A stretch of DNA of 21,246 bases from Rhizophagus sp. LPA8_4_AMF (Eukaryota; Glomeromycota; Glomeromycetes; Glomerales; Glomeraceae), in NCBI GenBank assembly GCA_021464525.1, contig JADRCO010001219.1, positions 1-21,246 of the forward strand, read 5' to 3'. The notes beneath the pieces were generated by a model, which was given only the letters and a program-made list of their open reading frames with translations, was not told the origin of the DNA and did not search any database. A program made the translations under genes and the position numbers. This document shows, one piece after another, positions 17,636-21,246 of the stretch; the first letter of the stretch is position 1; each line of letters opens with the position of its first letter.

Positions 17636-20420
17636 TTTTGATACATTTTTAAATAATGTCCATACTGCTTGCAATTATTACATACTCATCCTTTTGTCTT
17701 ATTTACAATATTATCTGTTACATTAACTTGTGTGTTATCTTTTAAGACCCGTTTTGAACTTTTAGACAAAGACACTTCAACATTTGATTTAAATCTCTTT
17801 GGAAACTATCCTTTATATTTAGTAACAGTTGAATTATTAACAATAGTAGATAGTTCTATTTCTGTCTTATTCTGAATATTGTAAATAAAACTTTTAAGTA
17901 GATTTGATAACTCTCATTGCATGTTACCCTTAAAAATACAATCCACAGCCTTTTTAATAATCCTAATAATTCTGTATATATAAATTTGGTTGTATTTACA
18001 TTTGGTTGAGGTTTTGCCAAGTCTCAAATAGAAAAAAGGTAATAAAAATCAACACTCTTTTCACATTCTGTATTATTATTATCGGATAACATGCCACAAA
18101 TTGGAATAAAAAGATATTTTTGCAAAAGTTCATCCTAATTGACAGTATTACCATTCAAGTACTATCAGTTTGAAATCATGTCTATATGAAATATGGCATA
18201 TTGAGAGTAAGTACTTACACGAAAAAAATGTTGACATATTAATCCTTTATTGATAAGAAGAAAGCAGATGCATAGATGTAATCCTTTATTAAAAAGAATT
18301 ATGTAATGACCTATTCCTTTAATGCTGGTTACTTGAACATTCCATACTTCTAATATTATGTCTAGTGGTACAGTTTTGGCTAATGATCAAAATAGAATTT
18401 GCCATGTATCTAGAACCCTGAACATAACTCATAAGTAATGTATAATAAAATATATATTTTGTGATAACTCAGTTAATATCTATGCTAGAAATGTGATCTT
18501 ATTATCACTGGATTTCTTTCATTGAGGCAAATCCAACAAGTATAAGATTATAAAAATTCAATCACTAGATAGCTTAAATACAGGGGTATGTAGCATAAGA
18601 AATTTTAAAATACTCTGTAATATGCAAATTTGGCCAGAATTTACATATAAACTTTATGAAAATTCAAATGTGAGTTATATAAAAGATGTTTGGAATCTTG
18701 TATATCCTGTTCCTATTCTCTAATTCCATTACGCACTCTTATTATTTATCTTCTTTTATAAGAAATAGAAATATGAATCACTAATTCAATCTAAACTTAA
18801 CCAACTTTCAACTATTAACTTACATCAATCAAGTTTTACCATTCTGTAATTCGTTTAACATCATAACATACAGATTGGTTCATTTGCGATCTCTGCTTTT
18901 CAAGCATTATAGGTATTAAAAATGCTTTTATAATATCATCTACTAGTTCAAAAAATCTTATGTTTAACATCAGCATACCAATAATAGGTAATGTATTTCG
19001 CTTAAGTTCAAAATTCTCAAGATGTTCTTCATTTTTAATAAAATCTTTAATACTAAGTAGTAAGTCATATAACGAAGTGGCTTGATCAACTTTATCATAT
19101 ATATGCTTGTTCAATCCTTTATGTACTTTGAGCTTTAATAGTAAATCTTTTATTTGTCCAGAATACTGCCAAGATTTCTTATTTACATAATAAAGTATAT
19201 TAGACAAGTACTTTGCAACTGCTGGATATTGATTAATCAATTGATTTTATCGGTAGTATTTAAATAGCTCTTGACATAATAAATACCTACATGAATAAAA
19301 TTTATGCTAAAATTCCTTAAGTTAGTCCTTAATTTTCCTTTGAGTTTTTTCTAAAGGTTTAGATCAATATGAAAAATACACAAGAAGTATTGCATATCAG
19401 GATAAATATCCTTGATTGATTAAATCATGAAAAGATTTGAATCTATCTGTAAATATAACTCCAGAAGAAATACCCATTTTACCAAGTAGACTGTAAAATA
19501 TCTATCAGTAAGTATCCAGTGTTTCATCATCAATGATAGCATATGCTACAATTTTAGTCTTATAATTATTATCAATTACAGCTACCATACCGAGTATAAT
19601 TTGAAAATAGTTTGTATTATAAGTAGTATCAACAATTATAACATCGTTGTACTTTACATATAGTTTTCTTTGTACTGGTGACATTTATAAGATGGAGTTG
19701 AACTTCCTTGAGACAGGGTTCAACTGAAGCTTTACAATTCAAAGTGGCTCAAAATTTTTCTACTTTATTAATAATAACTGAAGCCTCTGGAAGGTATTCA
19801 CATCTTCTGAATTATTTTTTTATCAAAATTGATAGGTCATACTATACAAATCCTTTTTATGTATAGGTTGATCTGGATAATTATGTCCAAGTAAACGATA
19901 TATAGATGCTGAATCCATCTGATCTTGAATCACATACTTTTCAATATTTGCTAGCATTTCAGGTGTTAACTTACAAAACGTGGTGCTATTTCACAAATCA
20001 TTGAAATGAATAGATGATTGTGTTTATATTAAAAAAATTTATTTTTTACAACTCCACTTGATTTTGAGTAAGTGACATTTAATTTCCAAGGGCATGATAT
20101 TCTTAAAGAATTAGCATTATGTCTTTTAGTTAGATCAGAAGTCACCTGTAGAGCGTGTGACCTTAATTTGGTGTATTCATATCATATACAACTCTTCACA
20201 CCATACCTTCTATTTTCTCACTTGTTTTTATTTTGTAGTTAAAACTTTCTTTTAATGCAAATCTGTTAATCCCACTCTTAAAGTCATTCCAGATGTTGAA
20301 GGTTAGCCCTGTGATTAATTCTAAAGAATTTGTGTGCTTCTTTAACTTGTCATTATTATTATATAAAATTTATTAAAAAGCATCAGAAATTTAGAATGAC
20401 TAGAAAATGAAAATTAGCAA
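17636..20420 (-). pseudogene. Decayed Mutator-like (MULE) transposase, FAR1-SWIM type
   Basis: Reading from high to low coordinates: a FAR1-like N-terminal region at about 20420-20200 (TFNIWNDFKSGINRFALKES), a conserved linker (YRLLGHNYPDQPIHKKDLYS near 19870), then the MULE DDE core. That core has first Asp in 'IIVDTTYNTNYFQIILGMVA' (19601-19633 region, Asp codon 19628-19630) and second Asp in GVIFTDRFKSFHDLI (about 19417-19460). An intact 134-codon stretch at 18836-19240 covers the helical part (MINQYPAVAKYLSNILYYVN...) up to KRITEW. Where relatives have RVE-x-LN, the third catalytic residue, it reads VHKGLN, so the Glu appears lost. A SWIM finger, CxCx(n)CxH (CICFLLINKGLICQHF), lies at 18228-18272. 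The C-terminus has a CCHC knuckle (CNNCKQYGHYLKMY) whose last Cys is Tyr, at 17641-17682. Many stops and frame changes make it dead. Terminal repeats were not found. Confidence 0.85.
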
Positions 20421-20676
20421 AATAATGATACAGTGAAGAAAAAAAATGTATTACGTGAAGTGAAGAAGCTAAAGTATCATCATTTTGATTATTAAAAGGT
20501 ATATTTTTGCAAGTGATATCATCATATCTGCTGATCTGTGAAATTAGCCAAAATTAAGATTTTTATAAAAAATTATTCATTTAACAAGAATTGTGTTTCA
20601 CAAACTAAATTAAATGTATTACTATATGTTCATATAATATGAATTTATCAGAAAATAAAAAAAAATTTTAAAATTA

Positions 20677-20848
20677 CAGTCAACTTTTGATATAGTGAGC
20701 CCTAGGTTCTGGACTTCAACTTCGCTATAGGGCTATAGTGAAGATTTTAAGCAATTTAATTGGTTATTTCACTATAACGAGGGTAAATTAATTATAAGTG
20801 TACTTAAAATTCACTATATCAAGGGTTCGCTATATCAAGAGTTGACTG
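20677..20848. mobile_element. pogo/Tc1-mariner-type MITE (172 bp)
   Basis: The terminal inverted repeats are 'cagtcaacttttgatatagt' on the left and its near-complement 'gatatagcg...agttgactg' on the right. Secondary copies of 'cgctatag/ctatagtga' and 'cactatatcaagggttcgct' lie just inside. The element is flanked by TA on both sides (20675-20676 and 20849-20850), the target duplication of Tc1/mariner/pogo elements. CAGT...ACTG ends with 'gatatagYgaacc' are typical of pogo-like elements. It is too short to encode a transposase. Ends are well preserved, so it is fairly young. Confidence 0.85.
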
Positions 20849-21150
20849 TATATTCAAAAACAATGATAATGGCTGCTTTTTTTTCAATCACTTTTTAATC
20901 ATTTTCAATTACTTTTTCATTAAATGAGTTAAAAAAATTTGTAAATACATAAAGTGGTTATTTTTAAACAGTAAATAAAAGAAAAAATAAATAAATATTT
21001 TTTATTTATAAAAAAGATTATTTTTTATTTGTTTTTAGCTTTAATTTCTCCTTTTTTTTGGTAAAATATGTATTAAATAAAAATATAAACTATGATATAG
21101 GATTTTTGAAAGTTTTTTTTTATTTTTTTATTAAACTAATTTTATACTAA
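20849..21150. other. A+T-rich spacer with no recognisable gene
   Basis: Runs of A and T and 'tttttattt'-like words only. I see no frame, repeat or site that can be supported. Confidence 0.5.
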
Positions 21151-21157
21151 TTAGTGC

Positions 21158-21236
21158 TCCGAACGAGTCGAGTCGAGTCGATTTTTGAACTAAATCGTAC
21201 TCGACTCGGAAAATCGAGTCGATTCGAGTCGAGTTG
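21158..21236. repeat. GAGTC-rich palindromic repeat at the window edge
   Basis: Starts with 'gagtcgagtcgagtcga' (three tandem GAGTC pentamers), then 'tcgactcgg' in the opposite sense, then 'atcgagtcgattcgagtcga'. The words form overlapping inverted repeats that could fold into a stem of 10-17 bp. G+C is far above the surroundings. It may be the end of a terminal inverted repeat or of a simple satellite that continues past the window. Confidence 0.65.
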
Positions 21237-21246
21237 ATATTATAAA

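Noticed and set aside
17669-17875. Plus-strand 68-codon open frame with a signal-peptide-like start
   Set aside because: The minus strand here encodes the C-terminal tail and zinc knuckle of the MULE transposase, so this is its antisense shadow.
1-21246. tRNA, rRNA, CRISPR, LTR or virus-like elements
   Set aside because: No cloverleaf B-box pattern, rRNA core, spaced identical repeats, long direct terminal repeats or reverse-transcriptase/capsid motifs were seen by eye; a covariance and profile search would settle it.

Overview
This is an AT-rich (roughly 75-80% A+T by eye), intron-bearing eukaryotic window dominated by decayed repeats. The best guess is an arbuscular mycorrhizal fungus close to Rhizophagus (Glomeromycotina). 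That rests on two tandem leucine-rich-repeat genes of the 'AQEWLD...' type, a decayed tyrosine-kinase-like kinase of the kind greatly expanded in these fungi, short GT-AG introns, a FAR1/SWIM Mutator-like transposase, and many short inverted-repeat elements. The assignment comes from remembered family style, not from a search. No rRNA, tRNA, CRISPR, LTR element or virus-like element was recognised.

Layout. 1-2750 is non-coding and made of about three diverged, roughly kilobase-sized repeat units; a 17-bp motif forms an inverted repeat inside the second. 2750-4560 holds a hairpin rich in CGAAACTG-like words and faint minus-strand coding scraps. 4560-7890 is the main coding region: a direct duplication whose copies carry the same promoter block. 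Copy 1 (4772-5749) is an intact 325-residue LRR protein. Copy 2 (6845-7847) has one extra LRR unit but a +1 shift near its start. 8695-8856 may encode a 53-residue membrane peptide. 9828-10896 is an unrecognised, broken multi-exon gene. 10900-13250 looks empty. 13574-13849 is a plausible intact 91-residue protein with an acidic/polar N-terminus and a strongly basic centre, preceded by a 39-codon upstream ORF.

From 14400 on the window is a graveyard of genes and transposons: a CACGTG cluster, a kinase fragment (HRDL motif present, activation loop gone), a second unrecognised decayed gene, then three inverted-repeat elements in a row (16122-16328, 16570-17033, 17079-17582). Next comes a dead Mutator-like transposase on the minus strand (about 17636-20420), a 172-bp pogo/Tc1-mariner-type MITE flanked by TA (20677-20848), and GAGTC-rich palindromic DNA running off the right edge.

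The genes do not form a pathway. The history they suggest is local duplication of an LRR gene beside a transposon-rich block that collected broken gene copies. I saw no convincing new multi-gene system. The most useful leads are the polymorphic or broken LRR duplicate, the 91-residue gene, the unrecognised gene at 9.8-10.9 kb, and the group of unusually long foldback elements.
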